Assembly: GCA_000310025.1 (NCBI GenBank) | Contig: FN647938.1 | Location: 348,992 to 412,991, forward strand | Length of the DNA stretch: 64,000 nt | Direction of reading: 5' to 3' | Origin: Ectocarpus siliculosus | Lineage: Eukaryota > Sar > Phaeophyceae > Ectocarpales > Ectocarpaceae | Shown: in pieces, positions 46,672-58,173 of the stretch | Layout: each line of letters starts with the position of its first letter | Position numbering within the stretch: the stretch's first letter is position 1 | Made by a program: the position numbers and the translations under genes | The notes under the pieces: model-generated | Databases searched by the model: none | Told to the model about the DNA's origin: nothing | Seen by the model: the letters and a program-made list of their open reading frames with translations, nothing else

Positions 46672-49600
46672 TCAGTATATTTCCGCCATGATGAGCACAA
46701 CGAGTGCTGTCCAACCGGTGAAAGGGTGCGATCTCAACCCTCGCCCGCTACGGTCGTCGTACTGCTCCCAGAAGTAACCCGTGGACTGGTAACCCCCGAG
46801 AAGAGTGCGCAACAAATTAGTCCGAAGCTCAGTGTAGATCCTGCCCGCGTCTTTCCTGAGTTCCATGGGATGCACAAAATCGGGTTGTTGCAGAAATCTT
46901 AAAAAGAGCGGTTGGTTGGCAAGGCTGCGAGCAAACCCAACCTTGCACACGCGAGCAACACTAGGACGTTCGGGGATACGCACGTGGTCATGTTTTCTTG
47001 TACTGTACTTGAGGGAGTGACTTGTGCCGGTTTCTTCGACGCCGACCGTCGAAGAGACCAGGGGGCTACACGAATCAACACCCCAACGAACCGTGTCGGA
47101 TCAAGAAGAACAAGTGTCACCGACTGACCCCGCAATTTCCGGCGATGCAAGTAGAATGGCAGGGGAAGGTCGGGTGACCGATGACAATCTCCTCCCACAC
47201 CTCCTCCTTCGTCCATTCAGGAAAGAACACGAACGGTGGAAAACTCGCCAGAGCTACCGATGAGGCATCACACCAAGTGGTCACGACTTGACTGCTGATT
47301 TCATTATGCTACTTAATGTGCTACCACACCTGATATATCACCCTTGGCTACACGGCACAGCCGGTCAGTCGCTCGATATTACGATGACAATCATATACAC
47401 CTCTGTAACATCGCAACTGCTCGTGGCTAATTTAGGCGAGAGGTCCCTACAGGCGGTCTGGTCAAAGCGTTCGATCGTGTCTTATCCGCCCACTCGCCTG
47501 AAAGGGCCCTCGGCTTGGCTGTAGTGCGACAGAGCAGCCAGGGCGAGATAGTTAACGTTGACCCAGATGTGCCCTCTCCAGTACGGCTCGTCGCCAGGGT
47601 TATTTTCCACCTGGTAAAATGGATCTGACGCCGACAGCGACCGAAGCCCATGTGGGCTCCACAGCTGTGTCGAGTCCCTGTGGGATCAGTTCGGTTTGTT
47701 CCACAGCATCAGTTGGTGGCTCACCGGTGAATGGCTTCGGGCAGAGCAAGGATTCTTTGCATATGCTGAACGTTAGGAATAGTGCAGGTATAGAGGGTGG
47801 ACGCCGGTCTGTTGTGGTGCATGTAGACTTTTCGCTGCAAAACTCTACGCGTATGTATCGCTCCGCACGACTTGAAATACACCCACCAAGAGGAGACTGA
47901 CAGTGGCACTACTACGCATACTACGCTGACAAGCGAAACAGCTGCGGGTTGCGGTCGACTTTTTTAATTAGGGGCACTCAGGCCATGCTCACCTCATCTG
48001 CGCCAAGAGACTCCCAACTGCTGGGCTCTCCGGGGGGAGAAGCTTGAGCAGCAAAGGAAACATGCTTACGTAGCCTGATCATGAGCCGGGAAGGCGAGCG
48101 GGAAAGAGAAGAGTCAGAAACACACGGGGTGACGCATTACACCACCATACAATAGGCGAAGGGGACTGGTAGGCAGGGTGTACGGTTACGAACGTTCCCC
48201 TTCAGAACGCTACAATGCCTACTCATCTACCGTAGGCGTCGGGTCCGCTGTGGTTTTCCAGCTCTAGACCTCTCTTGGTGTGATCGAGAAGCATACCCCA
48301 CTACAGAACAAAATTATCCTCGCCGATGTGCTGCACGTGCTGGGGCTGTGGGGGACTCCCCGACCACCTCCGTCGCGTCAGCAGCCCGCCTCGTCCGTCT
48401 CCCAAGGGATACATGTGCTGCTGGCCTGGTGCGCAGACTGCCTTTCGAGCCTGGACGTCCTCCAATGGTACACCGATGTCTTCGGTGCTTCCGTCCGCTG
48501 AAAAGGTGTGAAGGCAATCGGACGAGGGGGGGTGGGGGGGGTACACTACTTCAGGGAGGAATGCCGATAACACCTTGAGGCACCACAACCCCGCTAGCAA
48601 AAGCAACTAGGTGGGCTATCATGATCCATTATTCCCCAAGGAAGAACACCTAGGCATCAGGCACAGTCCTTCGCGGCTAGCATGACTGCAGCAGCAGCTG
48701 TCCCCTGCAAGCGAAGTGCCCCAACAACAAACTATTCCCTAGCGTAGCGAACTCGTCAGTGACGAACTACAACTCGCTGTTGGTCCGGCGATCGCGCACC
48801 GTTCTTGCAGCGCATGATGACTTCATCCACTAGCCGGCCGTCGGAAACGTGCAGCCCCCGGTCGAAGAAGGCTTCCTCCTCCTGATCCCAATGAAATTCC
48901 AACAGTCCCTCCATCAACTCATCGAACAGGTGGCCGTATGGAACGCTACCCTCCACACCTATCGCGGTCGACAATCTATCGGACCACGCAGGCGGATGAG
49001 AGAGCGGAATATGTCGGTCATCGGCATGGTGGCAAATATCAGAGAGCAGGTTTTTTCTCGCGTCCTCTTGCCATATCAAAAACGAAACCAAGCAAAACAC
49101 CTTTCTATCGATGTTGCTCGAGACAGCAAGCCGAAACACCATGCAGTTTCGTCTCTGAGTGTGTCTTTTGCGGCGCCATTACCGTACTAAATGTAATGGC
49201 CATCGGATCACGGTTACCTCCAAAACCTGGACGCAAACAAGGTTATGGATGTCGATGCCCAATTGATTGCCACATCAACCCGAAAGCTTGCCGTTGCTGC
49301 AAGAAACCGCGCTTCAAAAAAAATACCTGACGTCGACAGAAACAGCAAGGCTGCCGCCGGGATCCTCACACCACCAATAAAAGAAACAAAATGTGTTGCT
49401 ACCAGAATTTCTTGTTGACCCCAAACACCCTGACCAAAAAGCCCACCCACCTTTGCATTGATCGGCAGCTCAGAGCCAGCCAAGAGACGACGTCGACGTG
49501 CCACTCGTCGTTTTGAGAGGGGTGGGAAGCCCGGGGATAGTCGTCCAGTCCCGACGCCAGTGTGAGCGCGTTCAGCCGACCGTCGCCTGGATCACGTCCT

Positions 49601-52600
49601 CTCCACTGCCGTTGCATTAGCGCCGAGCAATCAAGGTAGGTGATTAACTCTACTGTTTCCAAAACTGTAAAAAAAAGACGCTCTCTCCTACCTGCGCGAG
49701 AGGTATGCTTCCCACTAGAGCCCAGTTGTCTCGTTTAGACAACCTGCATGGCTCTGCGGTCTAAGGGGCGTAGGGATTACTTGAGCGGGGGTTCGTAGTG
49801 GATATCGGCATTGCTGGGAAACGCTGCAAGCAAACGATGCAGCACCGGCATGACTGCGAGCTGATGCTCGCCATTGTATGTTAATTAATGAGCAAGTGGA
49901 TTCAAGCGGATACAGCCCAAGAGCTGCTTTGGCACCTTTACCGGACATCGCCCAAGAGGCGCCCTATGTCTCACCTACACACATACTTCCATCAAGAATC
50001 AATAAGCAGAACGGCCTCTCTAGTACGAAATGACGCGACACTTCCACGTGCGAGTTATCACCTGAAACGCCCCCAGCGGTGCCTTTTTCGCCTGTCTTCC
50101 CCACCCCGTAGCCCCGGGCCGCTGAGTAATAAGCAACCACCGGATCCACAGGTCTAAAACAGGGTAGGCTTTCCGGAGGAACTCTCCTAGCTCCAGTTCT
50201 TCCGCTTGCTTGTCTCCTACCCTAGAGCATCCTTGAGACGACGCTCCCGCCGCATTTGCATCCGCCTCTGCTGTGCAGGTCTCTGTAGCAGGGGTGCTGT
50301 CCTCGTCGCTTGAACGCTCGGGAAGATCACTTAGTAGTCTTTCCACCAGCAACAGGAGCGTTGGCGGGTTGGCTACGGAGACATCCTGTAGCAAAACGGA
50401 TATTGCATGGCCCGTGCCGGGATAAACAATACACGAAGGTTGACTTTTCTACGCAAAGCATGGGGGGAAATGCGCAAAGATGCATGCAACGGCCACGTTC
50501 GAAGAGCTACACGGTGGTTGTATGGACCAACAACAGGAACGGCTGTGCGGTAGATCAACCGGTTCGAGCTAGCAAGGAAAACGTTGAGTGCTTCCAGGCA
50601 CCCGATGCATCGAAGCGGGCTGGCTGATCCTGGAACAACGGGAAACCTTAATCACTGCCTACCGTCCACACTCACTTGCGCCATGAAAGCCTCCGGTACC
50701 CTTCTCCTAGCCTCCTCCCCAAGGATTTGCTCTCGAGGTAGCCAACCGCCAGAACATCCCATGCCTGCGACCTCTCCTGCCGTATCGTGGACATGCATGA
50801 CCGACAGCCAGTGGCCGAGGACGTCCACTGAGGTCGTCCTGTCCCATGCAGAGACCAACAACTGGCGAAAAACATACATCGACACAAGCCGGCGGCCGCA
50901 AGTGAATGCAAGCTTGGAGAGGAAAACCTAGCCGGCCGCTACCGTGCACGATGGTAAATAGTGAGGGCATGGAGGCTATTGTTGAACAGATAGTCCAATG
51001 ACATTCCGTTGCTGATGTAGTGACGATTGTGCTACGAGTTGGCCAACACCCGACAGAGCTAGTGGAGATGTACATGGGCGTGAACCCCTCGCAGTCACGT
51101 CTTGACCAACAGGATCACTTTGCTGCAAAGTGCTGTAAATCGACCGATGCATTTAGTTTCATGTAGAGCCAGTTCAACCCGAGTTGCTACATTGGGCGGG
51201 ACAGTTCGAAAGCACCTTTCCCGCTTCCATGACGCACTTGTATTGAACAAATGCCGAGCCGCCCGGTTCCACACTCCTCGCGTATGCACTCACTCACCTG
51301 GTGAAACCCTTCATCCCACAAAAATCCTCTCGGGAAAAAACTTCGCGACGGCACAGCCGTGAACAGGCTCGTTTCAAACGAGACCTCGTTCCCGCCGTCT
51401 CGCCCGGCCCCTCGCACTTCCGACCTCCCGGTGAAGTACCCCATACCCCCAAGCATGTTCGACAAGGCCGCTTTCGCCGCCGCCACATCTCGCTCTTCGA
51501 AACCTTTGTCCTCCAACGAGAACCGTTCCCGAAACTGTTCCGAGAATGAACGCGAACCGGCCTCCAGCCAGCCCGAGACCGTTGCCGGGGCCACGAACTG
51601 CCGGGCCATTGTTCCATCGCCGCTGCTGGCGGTGGGAGTCTTAACGTCTCCACCGGGGGTGCTAGCCCGAACGACGAAGTCTACCGTGAAAGGAGCCTCT
51701 CCAACCACCTTGATTGTATTTACCAGAATTTCAGAATTCAGGAGAGGAAGAGTCAGGGAGAAGATATGTGCAAGGCAGATGTCTCGACGTCCACCTAGTG
51801 GAAACATTTGCGGTATATGTATTGAAGTCGGGTACAGAAGGTAGAAGTTCTGCATGGGCTGCTGCACTCTGGCCCAGTGATACTGTACATAGTAGCCCAC
51901 AAGCGCGATTGTTACGTCTTGCACGCCTGCGATTGGAGAGCATGAAACGCATGGATTCTGGAGCAGACACGGCAAGCCTGTGGTGTACCTGTACGAGCAC
52001 CACGTTGCTGCCAGCATCAGCTTCGTTTGGAAGAACAAATGGTCCTCTGTCCGCCTTTTCGCTTGTAGGAGCTCTTCGGCTCGCACGGCGGTGTGCCTCG
52101 AGGCGCTTCTCCACCTCCTTCTTCGCGTCCGCCATCGGAACACCCTTCTTGCCCAAGAAAGCAACGACACCTTCCATTTCCGAGGACGAACTGTCACTAT
52201 CTCTGTTCGAGACAACCGCGGCCTCCAAATCGAAAGCGCCATGCTGTGGATGGGCCCCTCTAACCAGCAAGGACTGTTGTGAGCTGGACTCTGGATGGAC
52301 CACTTCGAGGCCAGATGTTCCACCTGCGAAACATGACTCCTCGGAATCGTTGTTGACGGCGGCATTGCAGTCCAGCCCAATGTAGAAATAGATGGTGGAC
52401 GGTCGCAGCGATGCATCCGATCCCGCAGGGAAAACTTCTACCCTAGACGCCAGGAGCACTGGAAACGGTCGCGTTGGAGGGGGCAGGCGGCGGAGGTAAT
52501 CAATCCACAGAGGCAAGTCAGGGGAAACTTCGAGGTTAAAACAAACGTGAAGCTCTCTGTACATTGATTGCTTCCGCAAAACAAATGCAGCCTTCACACT

Positions 52601-54315
52601 CGAGAACATGGTATGCTACAACCCAGGTTTCCTGCTGTTCGATGCAAGGATTGACGTTAGCCCCCTGGCTCACCGTCTGACGTGTCTCGGTCGGAACTGC
52701 TGTGGTCCTTGAGCTGTGCTGGTTTGACCATCGACGTGACGAGGCGAACACCAGCCTTCTTGTCCACAATGTCCTGCTTGCCGTAGCTCCTACCGTCGTG
52801 TTCCACCCACCCGTAAGGCCCCAACCCGTCCCCCTCGCTGCACTCGTGGCGCAGGGGAGGTAAACCATTGTGGCCGTCTCCCCCATGCCACATCAGGCCG
52901 CCGGTCACCGACACCGGAGACGTTCGTGTCTTGAACCCTGGGTTGGCGGTTGGGTCGAAAACCAGTTACTTAATCAACCGGGTCGTCAAAACAAAAATAG
53001 GCCCAGCGTGTCGCTTCCACGTGCGGGAAGGTGTTCATCATAGGCTAGAATGTTAGACCTTGAATTGCGGTAAGGGTTGTAACCGAGACACCGCGCAGGC
53101 TGACCCGTCCAGTGTGGCTGACCCTTCCAACACCACGGCGGGCGTTTGTGTGTGCACACCACGCACGAGCAGGCTAACAACGGGCGCGGACCGTGTTTCT
53201 CGGAGAAGTATGGAACATACCCTGGGTGCGAGATAATCTACCGGGCCCTCAGCTGCCGACAATTGCTGTCGGGGAGTCGGTACTGGCGAAATGCACCGGC
53301 GCCGTACGTCGAGCTGGCTTGCCTTCAATTCAAAACACAGCAAATCCGAGATGCCTCCATCGTTCTACACCGGTAGAGCACGCCGCCTTGTACTTCCGTG
53401 GCGTACCTTCTCACCGAAATATACGCCGGGGCGATAAGTACCCCAGAGCATGGATGCATTATGCTGTCCAAAGCTAGGGAGCTCCGAGAGCATGTCATGT
53501 CCCCCAGGATTGAGCCACCTCTTCGGGTCGGCGCAAGTGGATTGGGCCTCTCCCCTGCTTGCGTCGGATGCGGCGCGATTCGAAGAGTCCAGGAAGCTCC
53601 CCAAGACCGGATATCTGTTGCCTTGCTGACCTGCTGCGAATAGCCAACAATCAAGTTGTGGATTTCGAACGCAAGAGGGCCCATCAACCACCGTGAGTCC
53701 ATCGCGAGATTCCTCAAGCATAAGCTCTCAAATCTGAACTTGTGCAAGAATATCGTGGGCAGTGGTGGCGATCTTGGTCTTGCACCTTGCCCCTTGCACC
53801 GTCTCTTTCTTTCGTGGTAAGCATACAATACAATACCACATAGCAACACCTCCGATCAGCTGCAATGCCCAAACTATATAAGCGTACGACGAATTCGACT
53901 GCAAGGCTGGCATGTTCCAGTAAGGCTCGTGGGCGTAAGCGCAAGCACTCCGTTTGCACGCGTGTGGGAGGATCCAAGATCAGGATACTGCTGTTGTGCC
54001 GACCCGGACTGCTGTGCTGTAATCTCTTGGCTACCTAGTCGATGGCGCTCACATCAAGTCCATGGCTACTCATCCCAAGCCACACAGACGGTTAACACAA
54101 TAGGCCAGCCTACTGGACACCCTGCACCCACATCCTCTCTACCACTCACCGCCGCTGCATAGTATGGACACCAGCGCTACCCCGATGCCGACAAGCATCA
54201 TTTTCCCGCACAGCTGCACCCGCCGCTGTGTTCGACTTTTCGCCTTTCGTCCTGCGACGGCGCTACTGATCTCCGCCGCATTGCTTCGGGTTCGTGGCTG
54301 TGACACGCCAGACAT
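46672..54315 (-). CDS. MOGS: Mannosyl-oligosaccharide glucosidase (glucosidase I, GH63)
   Basis: Removes the outermost glucose from newly transferred N-glycans in the ER. Exons in transcript order: 54315-54150, 53633-53407, 52929-52674, 52527-51989, 51708-51298, 50861-50676, 50385-50062, 49605-49451, 48945-48800, 48074-47993, 47754-47725, 47677-47498, 46855-46672; all phases agree, about 961 residues. It is a type II membrane protein: basic tail, then [16 protein letters not shown]. Signatures in order are [161 protein letters not shown] and GYFWEQYDD. The acidic residues of DDYPR and WEQY lie where the catalytic pair is expected. Exon 4 could start at 52434 instead. One intron has a GC donor and one exon is only 30 nt. 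Confidence 0.92.
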
Positions 54316-54669
54316 CGGGGATAGAATGTGACAGGAAGCCCCGGGCGCACCCGTCACACAGCACAGCAGCTGGACAGGCGACCTTTTACGGTACGACGCG
54401 CGAAGCCAGCCCACGAGAGCGGGGGGGAGAGGGAGACACGCGCATCGTACTATGGCGGTGTAGGGGGGGGGCGTGGTGTGTTCGCCTCTCGCCGCTGCCT
54501 CCCATCGAGCAGTCCACAGCAGTGGTGCCGTGGCAGCAGGTGCAAGTAGTTACCTGTTACTCTCGGCTTGCCTCACCATCTCGTGGGTCACCCAATCGTT
54601 GTGCGTGGACGATGTCGGTGCAGCTGCTCGGAAAGCGGGAGCTAAAGAGACTTTCTTCTGTGGCGAACG
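54316..54669. promoter_or_regulatory. Probable bidirectional promoter
   Basis: 354 bases between the glucosidase start codon (minus) and the proposed G-patch start codon (plus). GC-rich, with a long G run at about 54464-54471. No TATA box is recognised. Confidence 0.4.
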
Positions 54670-56686
54670 ATGGCGCTGGCGCGGGGTAAGAGGCCATGAA
54701 GTTTCAAACCGCACACCAGCAGCACTCTACCTCCTCCAAACCTTGAAACCTTGTCACCATGTCCCTCTTAAAGCCGCGCAAGACAGTAACTATTGTGTCG
54801 TAGCCTGGTGCACTGCACTGGCACGTCATAGTGGAAGGATTGTCGTGCCCTGATACATACTTTCTAATCAACATTGCCTGCTTCATGAAAGAAACCTAAA
54901 CCTCTGTCCGCTGCTCGTCTCCAGTCATCGAGTTGTGCCGATCGAATCCGCCTACCTCGCTTTGCTGCACATGGCCGGTAGCACAAATCTTAGCTGGACA
55001 CATCACGCGCGATTATAGGCCTACACTATGCAGACAGCGAACATGTTGCGCGATACGAAAATGGCGGCTGCGATGTCTTGTGTGATGGTCCTCGGTATTA
55101 CCCCGATACGTACGCATACATCCCGAATTTGAATGCAGCCACCACCTGTTACTTGCAAGTTGGTAGATGATCAACCGAGTCCTTGTACGTAGGCGCCTTT
55201 GTAACTACACTTCTACGTGTTCAACTACTATAACTGTTTTGTGGTATCCCACACTCGCTTCTGTACAGGTACTCAGGCTTTGCCAAAGGGATGATGGCAA
55301 AAATGGGCTGGGCCGAGGGCCAGGGGCTGGGTAAGGAAGAGCAGGGCAGGTCTACGTACGTCCAGGTGAAGAAGAAGGACGACAACTCTGGCTTGGGCAA
55401 GGAAAAGGCGCAACAGAACAAAGTCAATGACCAGTGGTACTTCAACGCCTTTGACTCCGCTTTGGCGAACATGGGAGGCAAGAAGAAGAAGAAAAAGGAC
55501 AAGAAGAGGAGAGACAAGACGGCTGAGTGAGTGCTTGCCCCTAACAGCTTACCATGGCATGCATAGTACCCGTTACCAGTGTCACGAAGATGGTGTGCTG
55601 TAGCAACTCCTGCCGCATGTTCTATGCTTGCCACACCTGAAGAGGCTTCGTGTTTCGGTTGTGAGGCCCAATTGAGCCAATCTCCGTGCAAGGTGCCGCA
55701 AAGCGGATGACTTCTTGTGTAGCTCACGATTTGCGCCATGTGGCCACAACACACAGCAAGCAACAGGATGCCTGTCTTGCATACCCTTCTCCAGGAGTAT
55801 CGCTGTTTTGATGTCTACGTCTTGCTCACTCGCCGTCCACTTATTTTTCGTATGTACGGCAATCCTGCAACCTCGTGCCGGTGTGAGTAGAGAGTCTGTG
55901 CGACCACTTGCTGCTTCTGCGCGCAGGGTTCTGCTTTTCTCATCTGGCCTCAATCCTGCCCTTGTCGGCCGTAATGCCTGTGATCAAAAGTACACTGGGC
56001 GTCCTATGTACAAACCTGCTACTGCTGTAACTCCTAATCTAGTTTTCCGGCTGCTTTGCTCTGGCCTACTCGTTATTTGTTATATTTTTTTAACACGACA
56101 CAGTGGTGAGGGCAAGCCGGAAGCGGCAGCAGAGGCCACGACCATGTACGATAAGATGTTCAAGGCAACAGGCGGGGCGCGCATGGGAATGCGAGCAAGG
56201 GCCTCTCAGAACGGCAAGCTCTCGCGCACCGAGGGCGGCCAAGATGGCACTGGTGGTGGGACGCCTTCGACCGCGCCCAACGGCTCTATCAACGGCGCAA
56301 TAGGCGGGGAGGGGCAAGGGTCTTCAAGCCACAAGCGAAAACGATCAACCGGTACCGAGGAGGTGAAGACAGAGGAGTCACCGAAGGTGGTTGTGAAGCG
56401 AGAGAAGACGACAACAACGGGCCAGGAGACAACGGCAGTAGCGGTCAAGGGGGGCGGTGAAGCGAAAAAGGCTGACAGCAGCACGAAGGCCGAACGGAAA
56501 CGTGAGAGGTCGGAGGCCAAGAAGGCCAAGCGAGCAGCCAAGACGGCGCAGAAGGAGGAAGCGAAGGAAGCGAGAGTACCAGTCGCGGTGAAGAAGGAGG
56601 AAAACGGCGAGGAAGAGGGGGCATCAGGGAAGGAGAAGGAGAAGCCCCGCAAGAAAAAGCAGAAGCGAGCTAAGAAGGGCGCATAG
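54670..56686 (+). CDS. G-patch domain protein, GPATCH4/PINX1-like
   Basis: G-patch proteins activate DEAH-box RNA helicases; GPATCH4/PINX1-type members act in the nucleolus on rRNA processing or telomerase. Exons: 54670-54685 (16 nt), 55277-55526, 56104-56686; phases agree, about 282 residues. The domain follows at once: GFAKGMMAKMGWAEGQGLGK, EEQGRSTYVQVKKKDDNSGL, then VNDQWYFNAFDSALANMGG. A short conserved block of the GPATCH4 type, MYDKMFKATGGARMGMRARA then GKLSRTEGG, opens the last exon. The C-terminal half is a Lys/Glu/Arg-rich disordered tail ending KKKQKRAKKGA, typical of nucleolar targeting. The tiny first exon gives MALARG and is the least certain part. Head to head with the GH63 gene. 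Confidence 0.8.
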
Positions 56687-58173
56687 CCTCTTGCGATGTA
56701 GAATCTTACATTCCTGTCTGGTCCAAACCAAGGCAACCATTTTTGCCCCAATTAGCGGGGATCTTGTTCGGACAAAATGGAGCGCGGATCTCGAGAGCTC
56801 ATTAGCATGGTCGTTCACGAACGTAAGGGGCGCTGAGTGTCGTTGTTGCACTTTCGGACTACAAATTCGGTACCTGGGGTGGAAATTGGTATCGTCTTCA
56901 TCGTCCTTCTGTAGATGAAGGACACGAGCCTCGCTTTTAAAAAACAGGTTAACTTTGTACGAACGCCTGCATCGCGGCTGACTTCGAACTCATTCCCGTT
57001 GCGTGGGGGGCTCAATTGTGTGCCTGCTGCGGTCCAATCAGAATTAGAGCGGGCGACAGCGATGTTTTGGTTTCGAACCGTAATAGCAAAGGAACAGCGC
57101 TGTCTGCCTATTTTGGCGAAGGAACGGGAGGAACTTCTGCAGAATCAGGGTGCTCACATCTCTGCTGACGACGTTCTTTCCTTCAAGAAGGCCAAGTTTT
57201 CTGCGTTTGAGCAAGCCGAAACGGGGGTAGTGGATATTTGGCCGCAGTGTCCACATCAATCGTGTCTATGGCAACACGACTGAAAAGGTCCGCTGCTCAC
57301 TCGTTGTTCACCATACGCACTCGAAAGCAGGCGCCAAAACTTCTTGGTGCTGGCCGTGGACAAACGTGTAAAACACGATGGTCGTTGGTGTAGGTGTTTT
57401 GTATCGGGCGAGGCACAGGTCGACCATCCATAACAAAACACAAACCTAAAACTTTTAGTCTCCTTTATCTTCTGCAGAAAGACGAGAGGAGAGAGGGTTC
57501 TGTTGGTTGTTTTCGACTGTCAGAGGCAACAACTTTTGCAAGTGGTACATCCTCGTTGAACACTTGCGACGAATTTTGTCATCGTTGTTTGGGTGAGATG
57601 AAGACCTTGAGCAGTAGTAAGGTTAAAAAAAAGCAGACCTCCCCCCGACCGCCAGTTGACCGCCTACCCAGAGCGTGCAGGAAGTGAGACACATACGAAT
57701 ACGTTGGCATTCCGCTGAAATCACAGTAGTTTCTTAGCCTGGCACTCCTCGCCATATACGATTACCACGGACAGCTGAGCACCGTTGCTTGTGCTAGCTA
57801 TGCTCGTGGGGAGCGATTGTTCAATGGACGTTGTATTTGTCAAACTGCGGACGCGATTACATTTTTTTATTTTTTGCCTTGAAAACGGGCACACAACGCG
57901 GGTAGAAGCAGTGCAACATGCGACATCTTGTAACACGAGCTGAGGCTGGTTCTTATCTCTCCAGACTACTTGATGAACTACCTGCACTCCATGCGGGACT
58001 CCCGTCGTCCACCATCAACATATTTACATCCCAAAAGAATACCCAAAAAACATGCACCGAAAAATGTGAGCCCGCAGGCAGACCATCAATTAGTCTAGAT
58101 TCCAACAGGGTTCGTCCGCGACAGGGAAAAATTTGTGGTATCGGAAACAAGCGGCAAGCAAGCGCGCTGGCTG
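56687..58173. other. Convergent intergenic region with an unexplained open frame
   Basis: Lies between the stops of the G-patch and LYR genes. A plus-strand frame at 56915-57283 (122 codons) has protein-like composition, including LERATAMFWFRTVIAKEQR and ADDVLSFKKAKFSAFEQAE. I recognise no family, and it has no neighbours to splice with. It could be a degenerate gene fragment. The rest is probably 3' untranslated sequence. Confidence 0.3.

Noticed and set aside
48301..48606. Candidate glucosidase exon in the 101-codon minus-strand frame
   Set aside because: The sequence does not fit GH63. The needed GYVS-FPLLL exon was found at 48074-47993 with correct phases.
53053..53343. Open frame inside the glucosidase gene that looked like an exon
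   Set aside because: Direct joining of 53407 to 52929 keeps phase and gives the family sequence from YFGEK into the [10 protein letters not shown] region, so this stretch is intron.
2294..54315. Idea that dolichol kinase and glucosidase I form an N-glycosylation cluster
   Set aside because: They are 40 kb apart with unrelated genes between them. Two housekeeping ER genes in one window is not evidence of clustering.
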